Assembly: GCA_958295945.1 (NCBI GenBank)
Contig: OY282386.1
Location: 1,999,371-2,063,370 of the forward strand
Source: Candidatus Poribacteria bacterium
Lineage (GTDB): Bacteria > Poribacteria > WGA-4E > WGA-3G
Length of the DNA: 64,000 bases
Direction: 5' to 3'
Positions within the stretch are counted from its first letter, which is position 1. Every line of letters begins with the position of its first letter. Under the pieces are notes generated by a model. That model did no database searches and was not told where the DNA came from. It was given only the letters and a program-made list of their open reading frames with translations. Shown one piece after another: positions 28,836-38,800 of the stretch. Both the position numbers and the translations under genes were made by a program.

Positions 28836-31028
28836 ATGGAACAAGAAAAAAGTAAAATACTCCAGCAGATTCCAGATAGTAATAGAAACAACATCGTATG
28901 TATTGAGGTAGTTTACAAAACCAAATTAAGTTCGCACTTTTTGCACATTCAAAATATAGCATCAACGAATCCAAGTAAAGTTCACGGACGTGCAATAGGT
29001 TTTTTCATTGCACCTTCTTTGCTTGTTACAAACATACATGTAATAATCTCCGCTAGATCTGTCTCAATAAAACAGTTTGATGTGAAAAGATCAAAAGAAC
29101 CTAAACTGTTTACTATTGAAGGAGTTATAGCCTTTGATGCTATGAATGATTTGGTAGTCTTAAAAGTTTCACAACAATGTGAAAACTATTTTCCTATTGG
29201 CAACAGTAACACCGTCAAACAAAAGGACAGAGTTTTGACCTATACATACGCCGAAGTAAAATATAGGTCTATAGAGAGCACTATTAATTACAGTAGTACT
29301 GATGATGGATGGCACTTTATAAATACACAACTTTCACCATGGGACACTGGTGCACCTATATTAAACAGAAATGGTGAAGTAATTGGTATTGCTAATACAC
29401 TCAGTAAGAAAATGGATGATTCAATTGGTATTACCGGCTATACTTATGTGATTCCTTCAAATACTCTAAACTCAATATTTGAAATTGCAGAGAAAGTTGA
29501 ACCAATAGTTGCATGGAAAAAACGTCCTGTCATCCGTGCTTATATTGAAGATATTCACGCAAATATGAAAATAAAAGAAAATAAATATAAAGAAGCAATA
29601 GTGAACTTTGACACTGTGCTTCACCTGAATCCGAATTTAGTACAGTCTTATGTGACGCGTGGATTTACAAAGTCCATTTTGAATGACTATGAAGGTGCTA
29701 TTTCTGACTGTAATGCTGCTCTTCGACTCAATCGAGGTTTTGTTCAAGCCTATACAAATCGTTTTACGGCAAAGAATAACTTGCAAGACTATGAAGGAGC
29801 TTTGGATGACCTCAATATTTTGCACCAACACTTTTTGGATTCAATTGAACTCTCTCAATTATACGTTCATCGTGCAGGTGTGAAGAATAATCTCGGTGAC
29901 TTTGAAGGAGCAATACATGACTATACACAAGCATTAGAAATGAAAACTGAAGACCAGATGTCTTATTACAATCGTGGGGAAATTAGGAAGGTTCTCGGTG
30001 AAGAAATCATGAACCAGGGGAATATAATTGAAGCACAAAATCTTTATCATGGAGCGATAAAAGATTATACCAAAGTAATACAGTTAACCCCAGATAGAGT
30101 CAATGCCTACTTCAGACGAGGAATTGTCCAACACAATCTTGCGATTTCTTTAGTCAGTCATGAGAAACTAGATGAATCAGCAAATTACTATCAAAAAGCA
30201 ATCAATGATTATACTGAAGTTATCAGATGGAAATATTGGCATTTTACATCATATTATAATCGTGGTCTTGCGAAGTATCAACTTGGGAAGAATGAATCTA
30301 AACGTGGAAATTCAGAGATTGCAAAAGGACACTATAAAGATGCAATAAAAGATTTTGACATATATATCCCACAAAAACGAAAACAACATGTCAATGCATA
30401 CAAAAACAGGGGAAATGTAAAGAATGCTTTAGGACAATTTGTGGATGCTATAGAAGACTATACAAAAACTATACAGTTAGACCCAGAGAATGTTTCAGCA
30501 TACGACAATCGCGGTTATATTAAAACTAATCTGGCTGAATCTAAAGCAGAAACAGGTAATGTTAATAAAGCACAGAAATTATATCTAGACGCATTAGAAG
30601 ATTATAACAAAGCAATTCAGCTAACTCCTGAGAAACCTAAAATTTACAATAGACGAGGAATTGTCCAACACAGACTTGGAAAATCTTTAGTAGATCAAGG
30701 AAATGTTGAAGAAGCACAGAAATATTTTCAAGAAGCGATCGCTGATTATTCTGAAACTATTAGACAATATCCCAAATATGCTGTTGCATATAACAATCGA
30801 GGCCTTACAAAGTATTACATCGGTCTATCTGAAATTGACCTTGGAAATGAAGGAAAAGCAATAGGATACTTTCAAGATGCAATTTTAGATTTAGATAAAA
30901 CAATCACACTAAATCCGAAATATATAAGGGCTTACAACAATCGAGGAAAAGTAAAGAATGCCTTGAATATGCATAAAGAGGCAGAAACCGATTTTTCGAA
31001 AGCAAAGGATTTGGAATCAACGGATTGA
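28836..31028 (+). CDS. Trypsin-like serine-protease domain fused to TPR repeats; altered nucleophile
   Basis: The 730-residue protein begins with a chymotrypsin-fold domain (residues 15-215) and no signal peptide. His68 (LLVTNIHVI) and Asp105 (AMNDLVVLKV) match the catalytic pair. The serine site normally reads GxSGxP, but here it reads WDTGAPILNRNGEVIG, so the nucleophile would be Thr171. From about residue 230 to the end there are about ten TPRs with the pattern AYNNRGxxKxxLGxxxxAIxDYTKxIxLDP. The TPRs probably recruit a target, as in other protease-TPR fusions. It is either a threonine-dependent enzyme or an inactive sensor. Confidence 0.75.
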   Translation: MEQEKSKILQQIPDSNRNNIVCIEVVYKTKLSSHFLHIQNIASTNPSKVHGRAIGFFIAPSLLVTNIHVIISARSVSIKQFDVKRSKEPKLFTIEGVIAFDAMNDLVVLKVSQQCENYFPIGNSNTVKQKDRVLTYTYAEVKYRSIESTINYSSTDDGWHFINTQLSPWDTGAPILNRNGEVIGIANTLSKKMDDSIGITGYTYVIPSNTLNSIFEIAEKVEPIVAWKKRPVIRAYIEDIHANMKIKENKYKEAIVNFDTVLHLNPNLVQSYVTRGFTKSILNDYEGAISDCNAALRLNRGFVQAYTNRFTAKNNLQDYEGALDDLNILHQHFLDSIELSQLYVHRAGVKNNLGDFEGAIHDYTQALEMKTEDQMSYYNRGEIRKVLGEEIMNQGNIIEAQNLYHGAIKDYTKVIQLTPDRVNAYFRRGIVQHNLAISLVSHEKLDESANYYQKAINDYTEVIRWKYWHFTSYYNRGLAKYQLGKNESKRGNSEIAKGHYKDAIKDFDIYIPQKRKQHVNAYKNRGNVKNALGQFVDAIEDYTKTIQLDPENVSAYDNRGYIKTNLAESKAETGNVNKAQKLYLDALEDYNKAIQLTPEKPKIYNRRGIVQHRLGKSLVDQGNVEEAQKYFQEAIADYSETIRQYPKYAVAYNNRGLTKYYIGLSEIDLGNEGKAIGYFQDAILDLDKTITLNPKYIRAYNNRGKVKNALNMHKEAETDFSKAKDLESTD

Positions 31029-31083
31029 AGATTGTATCTACATATCTCTATAGTACAAGCAATAATGTTGGAAAGGATAAGTA

Positions 31084-32643
31084 ATGACAGGTGGAACACT
31101 ATTTGTCGAATGTTTGAAAGCACAAGGAATTGAGGTGATTTTCGGTCTACCGGGAAATCATCTTGACACCGTATACGAAGCACTATACCATAATCAGGAA
31201 ACAATTAAGCACTATGTAACACGTCATGAAGGTGGAACTGCCTTTATGGCGGATGGGTATGCACGTGCCACAGGTGATATCGGCGTTTGCATGACGGTGC
31301 CAGGTCCAGGTTCAAATAATGCATCAATCGGGATATGTGAGGCATACACCGCATGTTCTCCAGTGCTATGGATAACAGGACAAAATCCATCCTACTTGTC
31401 ACAAAAAGATCCTCGCAAATGTTTTCACGGATTAGATCAAGCAGCTGCCTTCGCGCCGATGACAAAACATATCGAGATTGTCCACCGTGTAGAACAGATT
31501 CCGAATGCCGTCAATCGCGCATTTAGAGAGTTACGTTCAGGAAGACCAGGACCAGTGCTAATGGAACTCGCTACGGACGCACTACAAGCAGACATAGACT
31601 TGCCAATTCCGCCAAGAAATTACGGTATTCAGACAATGGCAAATGAGAACGATATTGACGAAGTGGTTGCATTGATCAAATCGTCAGAACATCCTCTGAT
31701 AATATCTGGTGGAGGGATAAATCATACACGCGCAACCAAAGAACTGCTTGATTTCGCCAAACTGCTTGATTCTCCTATAGCAATGACAGGTATGGGTAAA
31801 GGATCTATCCCTGAAGATTCTCCGTATTCAATCGGACTTTTCCGTGATGGTGTAGCGCAAGCAGCTATGAAAACATCAGATCTAATCATTGCAATTGGCA
31901 CACGATTCACCTATCGGGACACAGGAAATTGGTCGCTACAAATACCACAACCCTTGATACACATTGAAGCAGACGTGGATGAGATACACAAAGAATATCA
32001 CGCATCCGTTGGAATAGGGGCAAATCCAAAATTAGTGTTACAACAACTGAATGCAAGACTTCAAGATGAAAACATAGACTGCGGATGGGGTGATGGATTA
32101 GAGCAACTTCACAACCAATTCACATCCATTGAACCACCACGCATTCTCAAAGAACTGCGTGATGTTATGCCACGTGATGCAATTCTATCTGTTGATGTCA
32201 ATATAACAGGATATGGTGCACTATCACATTTTCCAACATATTCTGCTGGAAGTTATATCTTTTCAGGTATATCGGTGGCAATGGGAATTGGGTTAACCGC
32301 TGCAATCGGGGCACAAGTCGCATATCCAAAAAGAAAAGTTGTTGCTCTCTGCGGAGATGGCGGATTCTTGATGACCAGTCCCGATCTTGCCACTGCAGTG
32401 ATGTATGACCTACCTGTGGTTACACTTGTGATGAATGACAATCAATACACATCCATTGAACGTGGTCAGTTGCGTCGGTTTGGGAAACGCATCGGAGTGG
32501 AATTGGTCAATCCAGATTTTGTACAGTTTGCAGAGTCATTTGGAGCAATAGGTTTACGTGTAGAAGATCCTGAAGATTTTAGACCAACATTGGAAAAGGC
32601 ACTTTCTCTTGATAAACCTGTTCTTGTTGAAGTAATAAAGTAA
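31084..32643 (+). CDS. Thiamine-diphosphate-dependent enzyme, acetolactate-synthase-like
   Basis: The 519-residue protein follows the three-domain ThDP fold: a Pyr domain with the conserved Glu in TRHEGGTAFMADGYARATG, a central domain, and a PP domain with GDGGFLMTSPDLATA ending in NDNQYTS. These bind Mg-ThDP. Related enzymes decarboxylate 2-keto acids and condense or oxidise the product (acetolactate, glyoxylate or benzoylformate types). The length is short of true AHAS catalytic subunits (about 560-590) and no regulatory-subunit gene is adjacent, so a decarboxylase is equally likely. AAGGAT precedes the ATG. Confidence 0.85.
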   Translation: MTGGTLFVECLKAQGIEVIFGLPGNHLDTVYEALYHNQETIKHYVTRHEGGTAFMADGYARATGDIGVCMTVPGPGSNNASIGICEAYTACSPVLWITGQNPSYLSQKDPRKCFHGLDQAAAFAPMTKHIEIVHRVEQIPNAVNRAFRELRSGRPGPVLMELATDALQADIDLPIPPRNYGIQTMANENDIDEVVALIKSSEHPLIISGGGINHTRATKELLDFAKLLDSPIAMTGMGKGSIPEDSPYSIGLFRDGVAQAAMKTSDLIIAIGTRFTYRDTGNWSLQIPQPLIHIEADVDEIHKEYHASVGIGANPKLVLQQLNARLQDENIDCGWGDGLEQLHNQFTSIEPPRILKELRDVMPRDAILSVDVNITGYGALSHFPTYSAGSYIFSGISVAMGIGLTAAIGAQVAYPKRKVVALCGDGGFLMTSPDLATAVMYDLPVVTLVMNDNQYTSIERGQLRRFGKRIGVELVNPDFVQFAESFGAIGLRVEDPEDFRPTLEKALSLDKPVLVEVIK

Positions 32644-32733
32644 ACAAACATATACGACATATCAGTTTTTAGAACATACTTATGTTCATCACATTTGAAA
32701 TATTATTTTTATAATGTCCGATAGGAGTTTTCT

Positions 32734-33936
32734 ATGAAAAGAAAGATAGGCGTTCTAACTGGTGGGGGAGATACAAGTGCACTCAATGCCACCCTAAAAG
32801 GAATCGCACTGAAATCCGAAGAACTCGGTTTTGAACTTATCGGTTTTATGGAAGGTTGGAGAGGAGTCCTTGAAGGCGGACGCTACCTAACCCTAACACC
32901 TGACATGATTGATGAGAATCATGGTGGCACAATACTAAAGAGTTCACGCACAAACCTCATCGCCATGGACAAGTTAGACGAAGCAATTGAAAACCTAAAA
33001 AAATTGAATATCAGCGGTCTAATCCCAATCGGTGGAGATGATACCCTTACAGTCGGTTCAGCACTTTCAGAACAATTTACAACCGTATTTGTTACAAAAA
33101 CGATTGACAATGATGTGGGAATAAATCCACCTGAAGGTGATGCCGTTGATTATTCAAAAATGGTCAACTATTTCTGTCCCGGTTTCCCAACTGCAGCAAA
33201 TAGAGTAATTAATGCTGTCAGAGATTTACGAACAACGACATATTCTCACGACCGCATTATTGTCGTTGAAGCAATGGGAAGAGATGCAGGATGGCTCACG
33301 CTCTCTGCTGCCTACGGTTTGGCAGACCTTATCGTTGTACCAGAAATGCCATATCAACCCGATAGGTTGGCAGAAGCAATACGAGAAAAACATGCACTAC
33401 AAGGGAATGTTATTGTCGTTGTTTCTGAGGGCATACGAAATGACGATGGCGAATTAATGATTACATCTCAAGCGGAACTTGATGCCTTTGGACACACTAA
33501 ACCTGGAGGATGTTCTGAGATTATCGTGGAAGCAATGAAGAAACGTCTCACTGATATACCCAGTTCAGCCTTACGTGCTTTGATTCTCGGATACATGCAA
33601 AGATGTGGTAGTCCTATAGAATTGGATCGTGATACCGCGATTAGTGCAGGATCCCTTGCTGTCCGTTCACTCGCTGATGAAATGGACAATGGTGTTGCTA
33701 CAATAACACGGACAGATGCGGGGATAGAACCCATTATGTTACCAATTGAACAAGTTTTGAAACGAGACGAAACTGGACACGTCATCCGACGCAGCCTCGA
33801 CCCGCGGTTTTATGATGCTGATCGCTATCATCTATCACCAGAAGGGGCTGGGTATTTCCGACCTCTCTTTGGAGACCTGCCACGAAGAAGACGTTCCTTG
33901 GAAGAACGCAACATTGATATCGGTGTATTGGAGTAA
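32734..33936 (+). CDS. Phosphofructokinase, predicted PPi-dependent
   Basis: The 400-residue protein begins KIGVLTGGGDTSALNATLKG. The diagnostic positions are GGDDT (100-104) and TKTIDND (121-127). Asp103 and Lys122 replace the Gly residues that ATP-dependent enzymes have at these sites, a known signature of pyrophosphate-using PFKs. The catalytic Asp125 and a substrate motif EAMGRDAGW are present. It phosphorylates fructose 6-phosphate in a reversible step, so it could run glycolysis or gluconeogenesis. TAGGAG lies before the ATG. It is adjacent to, but 90 bp from, the ThDP enzyme gene. Confidence 0.9.
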   Translation: MKRKIGVLTGGGDTSALNATLKGIALKSEELGFELIGFMEGWRGVLEGGRYLTLTPDMIDENHGGTILKSSRTNLIAMDKLDEAIENLKKLNISGLIPIGGDDTLTVGSALSEQFTTVFVTKTIDNDVGINPPEGDAVDYSKMVNYFCPGFPTAANRVINAVRDLRTTTYSHDRIIVVEAMGRDAGWLTLSAAYGLADLIVVPEMPYQPDRLAEAIREKHALQGNVIVVVSEGIRNDDGELMITSQAELDAFGHTKPGGCSEIIVEAMKKRLTDIPSSALRALILGYMQRCGSPIELDRDTAISAGSLAVRSLADEMDNGVATITRTDAGIEPIMLPIEQVLKRDETGHVIRRSLDPRFYDADRYHLSPEGAGYFRPLFGDLPRRRRSLEERNIDIGVLE

Positions 33937-33994
33937 AAAAATCACTAAAAATGATTCATGATTGGTAACTGATTCAATACATATCCAATGACAC

Positions 33995-35056
33995 TTACAA
34001 TGGTAATGTTATTGGCACTCCAGATTGAGATGAACGGTATGCTGCTTCAGCCAATTCTATACCATCTCTCCCAATCTGTCCATGCGTTGTCGGTTCTGCT
34101 TCACCCGCAATACACTGCAACCAATGGTCAATACTCGCGCCTTTTGCAGCGATGCCCCAGTACCGTTGATTCCGTTGTGCTTCTGGTATATTGCGATATG
34201 TATCGTCATCTGGGATGGGTGCTGTGAATTCCTCTGCTGATTGCATATCGTGAGTTTTCCAGCGCAGACCATGACTTATGATAGATGCGGAACCATTGCT
34301 TGTGACCAGACCATTGCCACTATGCCCGATCTGTGCTGCCCAACTCTTCATCATCATACCAACACCACCATTTTTGAAGTGCACAGTTAAAACAGCATTG
34401 TTTTCCACTGCTTTTTCTTCAGTTGGATAAGTGCCACCAAGTGGGACATGACTTGTATATCCGTAGACTGATGTAGCAGGTCCATACAACCACAACCACA
34501 AATCTAAATGATGGATCGCTTGCTCCACAAGCATCCCACCAGATTCCTCCTTCACAAAAAGCCACGGATGTTTTTCAGGTGAAAAGTATCCAACTTGATT
34601 ACTATATGCCATCTGTAAAGTGCCAAGAGTTCCATCCTCAAGCAGTTCTTTCAATTTCCTTTGTCCAGGATCAAACCGCATCATATAGGCGACCATCAAT
34701 AGAACACCCGCATTCTCGGCAGCAGCGACCATTGCATCACCCTCAGCAACATTACAACACATCGGTTTTTCCATGAGGATATGTTTACCTGCTTCAGCGG
34801 CTGCACGTGTAATCTCAAGATGGGGACGCGGATGAACACATACATCAACTGCATCTATGTCTTTTCTATCCAGAAGTTCACGATAAACCGTGTAAGCATC
34901 TGCTTCAAAACGGTCTGCTTGTTCTTTAGCACCTGTCTCATTAATGTCAGCAATTGCAACAATGTCTGCGCGTCGTGTCGGTTCATTGTAGTACGGAGAG
35001 TGAAGGTTACGAAAGATACCACCACATCCAATAATACCGACTCTAATTCTGTCCAT
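33995..35056 (-). CDS. Gfo/Idh/MocA family oxidoreductase
   Basis: The 353-residue protein has an N-terminal Rossmann fold (RVGIIGCGGIFRNLHSPYY) and the EKP signature (MEKPMCCN) that positions the nicotinamide. The C-terminal alpha/beta domain includes EQAIHHLDLWLWL with catalytic-type His residues. The family oxidises or reduces sugars, inositols and related compounds with NAD(P). AAGGAA precedes the ATG. Its ATG is one base after the stop of the GrdB-related gene, so the two are probably cotranslated. Confidence 0.9.
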   Translation of the reverse strand: MDRIRVGIIGCGGIFRNLHSPYYNEPTRRADIVAIADINETGAKEQADRFEADAYTVYRELLDRKDIDAVDVCVHPRPHLEITRAAAEAGKHILMEKPMCCNVAEGDAMVAAAENAGVLLMVAYMMRFDPGQRKLKELLEDGTLGTLQMAYSNQVGYFSPEKHPWLFVKEESGGMLVEQAIHHLDLWLWLYGPATSVYGYTSHVPLGGTYPTEEKAVENNAVLTVHFKNGGVGMMMKSWAAQIGHSGNGLVTSNGSASIISHGLRWKTHDMQSAEEFTAPIPDDDTYRNIPEAQRNQRYWGIAAKGASIDHWLQCIAGEAEPTTHGQIGRDGIELAEAAYRSSQSGVPITLPL

Positions 35057-35057
35057 C

Positions 35058-35792
35058 TTATGTTCCTTTCTGTATACTGTTTCTTAAAATAGGAGGTGTC
35101 CCCGCATCCTGTAAAAGTGCAAGAGTTTCAGCAATTATCGCATGCTGTAATTCTGAATTGTTCGGTTCTCCCAACGGATGTCCAAAACTATATGGCACAT
35201 GCAACGCACGCGGGGGTTTCACCTTCTTCGTGACATCTTCCAAGAGTGTAATTGACACAGTAGATATTCCCACTTCTTCAACAACACGTTGAATCAATCC
35301 TACAGATTGATTGCAAAGTGGTCACACGGGAGTTAAGAATGCAACATCAACACCATCATCTCTAAGCATCCGTGCAACCTCTGGTGCAGTATTCGCAATG
35401 AGATGCTTCGGTCTTGATATTGATCCCATAAAGCTGAAGTGTCTATGATTAAGAGAACCGATTGCTCCTGCATTCTTCAACTCTCTAAAACGATCAATAG
35501 GAAAAACAAGGTTGGCATCTGTCTTTGTATCGGACTTATCGTAGGCAACGCTTTTATGTCCGACCTTTAGTTCATTAGTCTGGATTGTATTTGGAATCTC
35601 GCGGTAGGAACAATCACCGTTTACATAAGGTTGCTGTCCACTGATATAAAAGCCTGCAGTTGTAATGAGAGCAACAGTACATTCATTCAAAGGTTTCTTG
35701 AGCGGCGTGTTTGGAGTCGTGCCATACCGTTTGCCACGATAAAACCGCATAAAGAAACGAAATAACGGTTCAAGTTCACTAATTGATGCCAT
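35058..35792 (-). CDS. GrdB/PrdB-related reductase, predicted UGA-selenocysteine selenoprotein
   Basis: A single reading frame of 244 residues is interrupted only by TGA at 35322-35324. Before it the protein reads DGVDVAFLTPV; after it PLCNQSVGLIQRVVEE, in the same frame, giving TPV-U-PLC (Sec157, Cys160). This UxxC arrangement matches the redox site of the glycine/sarcosine/betaine or D-proline reductase B-type family, where many homologues use Sec. TGA is a normal stop in neighbouring genes, so it is not globally reassigned. A perfect hairpin follows 9 nt downstream. The gene lies 27 bp after the restriction-modification gene and directly before a Gfo/Idh/MocA gene. A nonsense-mutated pseudogene is the alternative. 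Confidence 0.8.
35292..35312 (-). promoter_or_regulatory. Candidate bacterial SECIS hairpin
   Basis: On the coding (minus) strand, 9 nt after the UGA, AAUCAAUC pairs perfectly with GAUUGAUU around the loop UGUAG. The second loop base is G, at +19 from the UGA. Bacterial SECIS elements are known to lie just after the UGA, with an apical loop about 16-37 nt away and G among the first two loop bases. This hairpin fits all three rules. Confidence 0.7.
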
Positions 35793-35819
35793 TCTATTCT
35801 CTGTGTTTTGGAGTGATAA

Positions 35820-38800
35820 TTACGCTTTATTTTCAAGAGGCCATCCACCGTGTTGTTCCACAGTATTGTCAATTTCTTCCATAACATTGATTGTCTTTCC
35901 AATTGCCCCACAAATATTCCGATAGTGTTGAATTTCATCATACGTCAAAGTTCTCGATTTCCGATCGTCAAGCCATTTTTCGGCAGGCTGGTGTCCACCT
36001 ACACGAAATTCCCAAACATATTGCTGGATTTGTTCAAAATATTGGGTTCGATTGATCCAAACGCGTTGGTCTACTTCTGTCCAGTGAATATCTTCAACTT
36101 TTTGATTGCCGCTTACTGGAAAGACTGGTAGGTTCAGTCCTTCACTTTGAAAGAGTTGTGATTCCACTAATTGTTCTCCTAACAATGCCAATTTTTGAAA
36201 CAGAGATCGGTTAGTTGTCAACGGAATATGTGGGAAATCAATTTTGAGTTGATCTGCATATCTCTTTCTGTATTCTGGGGCATGTAAAACTGCATAGATA
36301 TAGTTAAAGATATCCTCAGGTCCTAATGATATGTCACAGTCTCCTTTTCCATCATGTATGAAACTTAATGTGTCTGTACTACTGTTTTCATAATTTAGAT
36401 GTCGACAGACTTCTTCTATGTATTGATGGGAAAGATTATGTAGTCTTTGTCCACCTTTATCACCAAAACTGTACATAGGAAAAACAACAATTCCACCGCG
36501 TCTGAAGAGATTCAAATTGGCAATTTTTTTGGAGATAGAGACGAGATTCCATATAGTATCCCCAACTGCTTGTCCTGCCCTGCCGACACACATCGCGAGA
36601 TTCTCACCCGCTAGAAGATGACGCATCACTGTTACAGTTCTTCTTGCCACCAATGCGTCATGGTAAAAAATGAATCTTTCATCATAAGGTCGATATAAGA
36701 ATGGTTGAATATGCTCATTAAGGTCTTGTTCTGATCGAAGTGTTTCGCGTGCCTTATCAATATTCCACTCTTTATTCATTCGAATAGGTAATTGCCTACA
36801 GAGCTCATCATTGGATTCTGTTGAATTCCGAAAGAGATTTACCCGTTTAAGTATCGGTTCCTTTTCAAAATCTACCACCATTCTGTCTCTCTTCGTAATA
36901 GTTCCACCATTGTTGAAAGGGAAAATTTTGGTTATTTTCCAACCGCGTTCGTATTCCTCACTTACACTTTCACTATATGGAACAAACAAATAATTAGGAT
37001 ATGATGATGGTGATTCTTTCCACTGGGTTGAGTCAATAGTATTAGTACCAAGCCATTTATATTTATCCTCACGGTTTCCCCATAACTCATAATGGTAAAC
37101 ATTTGCGGTAGACTGATTTTCTGAAGCATTTTTGACAAAGATACCAATGGACACACCTTGTTGAATCTTAAATACATTATCGTCTGGACCACCATCAGGT
37201 GGTTTTTCATTTGTCCGCTTATTTCCATGCAGATCAAGAATATAGATAGAATCAAAAGTATGCATGAGACTTTGTCGCATCCCACGAAACGTGACGTTAT
37301 TGAGATATCCATGATTGGATATAAAGGCAAGGATACCGTATCCTGTTCGTTCAATCCGCCATTGTGCAAAACGAATAAATTTCACATAATCATCGTTTAA
37401 CCATTTTGAATTCCGTTCATCAAGATCTCGACCATTTACCTTAAAGTAATCTTCTGTGGTTATGTTTCCATCAAGTCCCCGCAATAATCCCCTAATCCAT
37501 TTGCCATTGTTGTCAGATTCGCCGAGATACGGAGGATTTTTGATAATTACCATAACAGGCATATCACGTTTTACATTGGCAGCTGATTCTGCTTCCTTTG
37601 CAATTTCGTCAATAAAAATTGGCAACCCAACATCACGATCCCCTGCTTCAAGTGCATCCGTAAGGTAGACATTAAGTCGTTCTCCATCATCCAAATTGTA
37701 ATCAAGTTGTGATAGTTGATGTGTAAGGGTTAAATGACACATCGTATATGGTGCGGGTAGACGTTCAAACCCGTGAAGTCGAGGTAAAAGATGCTGTGAT
37801 ACATACTCTTGCCATGCCCCAGGCATACCACCAGTCATTATGGTGTCATGTATCTGGGCAATCACTGACCGTAGAAATGTTCCAGTACCTACAGCAGGAT
37901 CAAGGATTTGTACCTTTGGAAGCTGATTTTCGTTATGTTTGACAGTCCCTGTATGGGCAAGTCCATCAGATAGATTAAACTGATCAATTAAAACTTGATC
38001 AACGCTACGAACGATATAGGAAACAACGGGTTCGGGTGTATAATAGACACCTGATTTTTTTCGAATTTCAGGATCGTAGTCACTGAGAAAGTCTTCATAG
38101 AAATGTATAATTGGTCCCGCTTGTCTACCATCAGCCCCAAATTCGGAAATGATACTTTCCATATCAGCAAATTCAAGTAATTCAGCAATTGGATCGATAA
38201 TCCAATTTAGTTTCGTTAATCGTTGAATAGATGTCCAGAACAGTTGTGAGAGAAAGGGATTTATTTCTTCAAGGATATCCATTGCGCGAGTGCGATCAAA
38301 GTTACCGTGTGTATGGTAACAGCGTGCAGCGAATAGGCTATATGTAATCGTCTGAGCCATCATATCTGAGAATTTCGCTTTAGGAAGATCGGCAATGAGA
38401 TGTTCACGAAACGCTTCCAATCGATTCTTGAGTTCGTTATTTGATGAATCCTTCAGCAGGTTGGAAATTGCGGCCTTGAGCAATTGTGCTTTTCCACTTA
38501 GCATCCGTGCTAAGTCTGAAGCTTTACCAATTCTGATAGGTTCTGATCCAAAAAATGCTGACAAAAAAGTAGAGATTTCAGAGTCATCATTGCATTGATT
38601 TGTCAAACCTTGGTTGGCATCACCCTTGGCATCATCTATATCTGAAATTCGGACAGAGAAACAATTTTCACCTGAACTATATAGGCGAAATTCTATATAA
38701 TCGGTTAATATAAGATTTGAAAACGCTTTACGATACCGTTGAAGTTGTTCAGATTTTTCTTCATTACCTAAGTCAGTTCCAGGAGGTTTTGTTTCAATCC

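Noticed and set aside
35058-35324. Reading the 35322 TGA as a simple stop, with two small proteins
   Set aside because: The frames match across the stop, the redox motif spans it, and a SECIS-like hairpin follows. A pseudogene is still possible but less likely.
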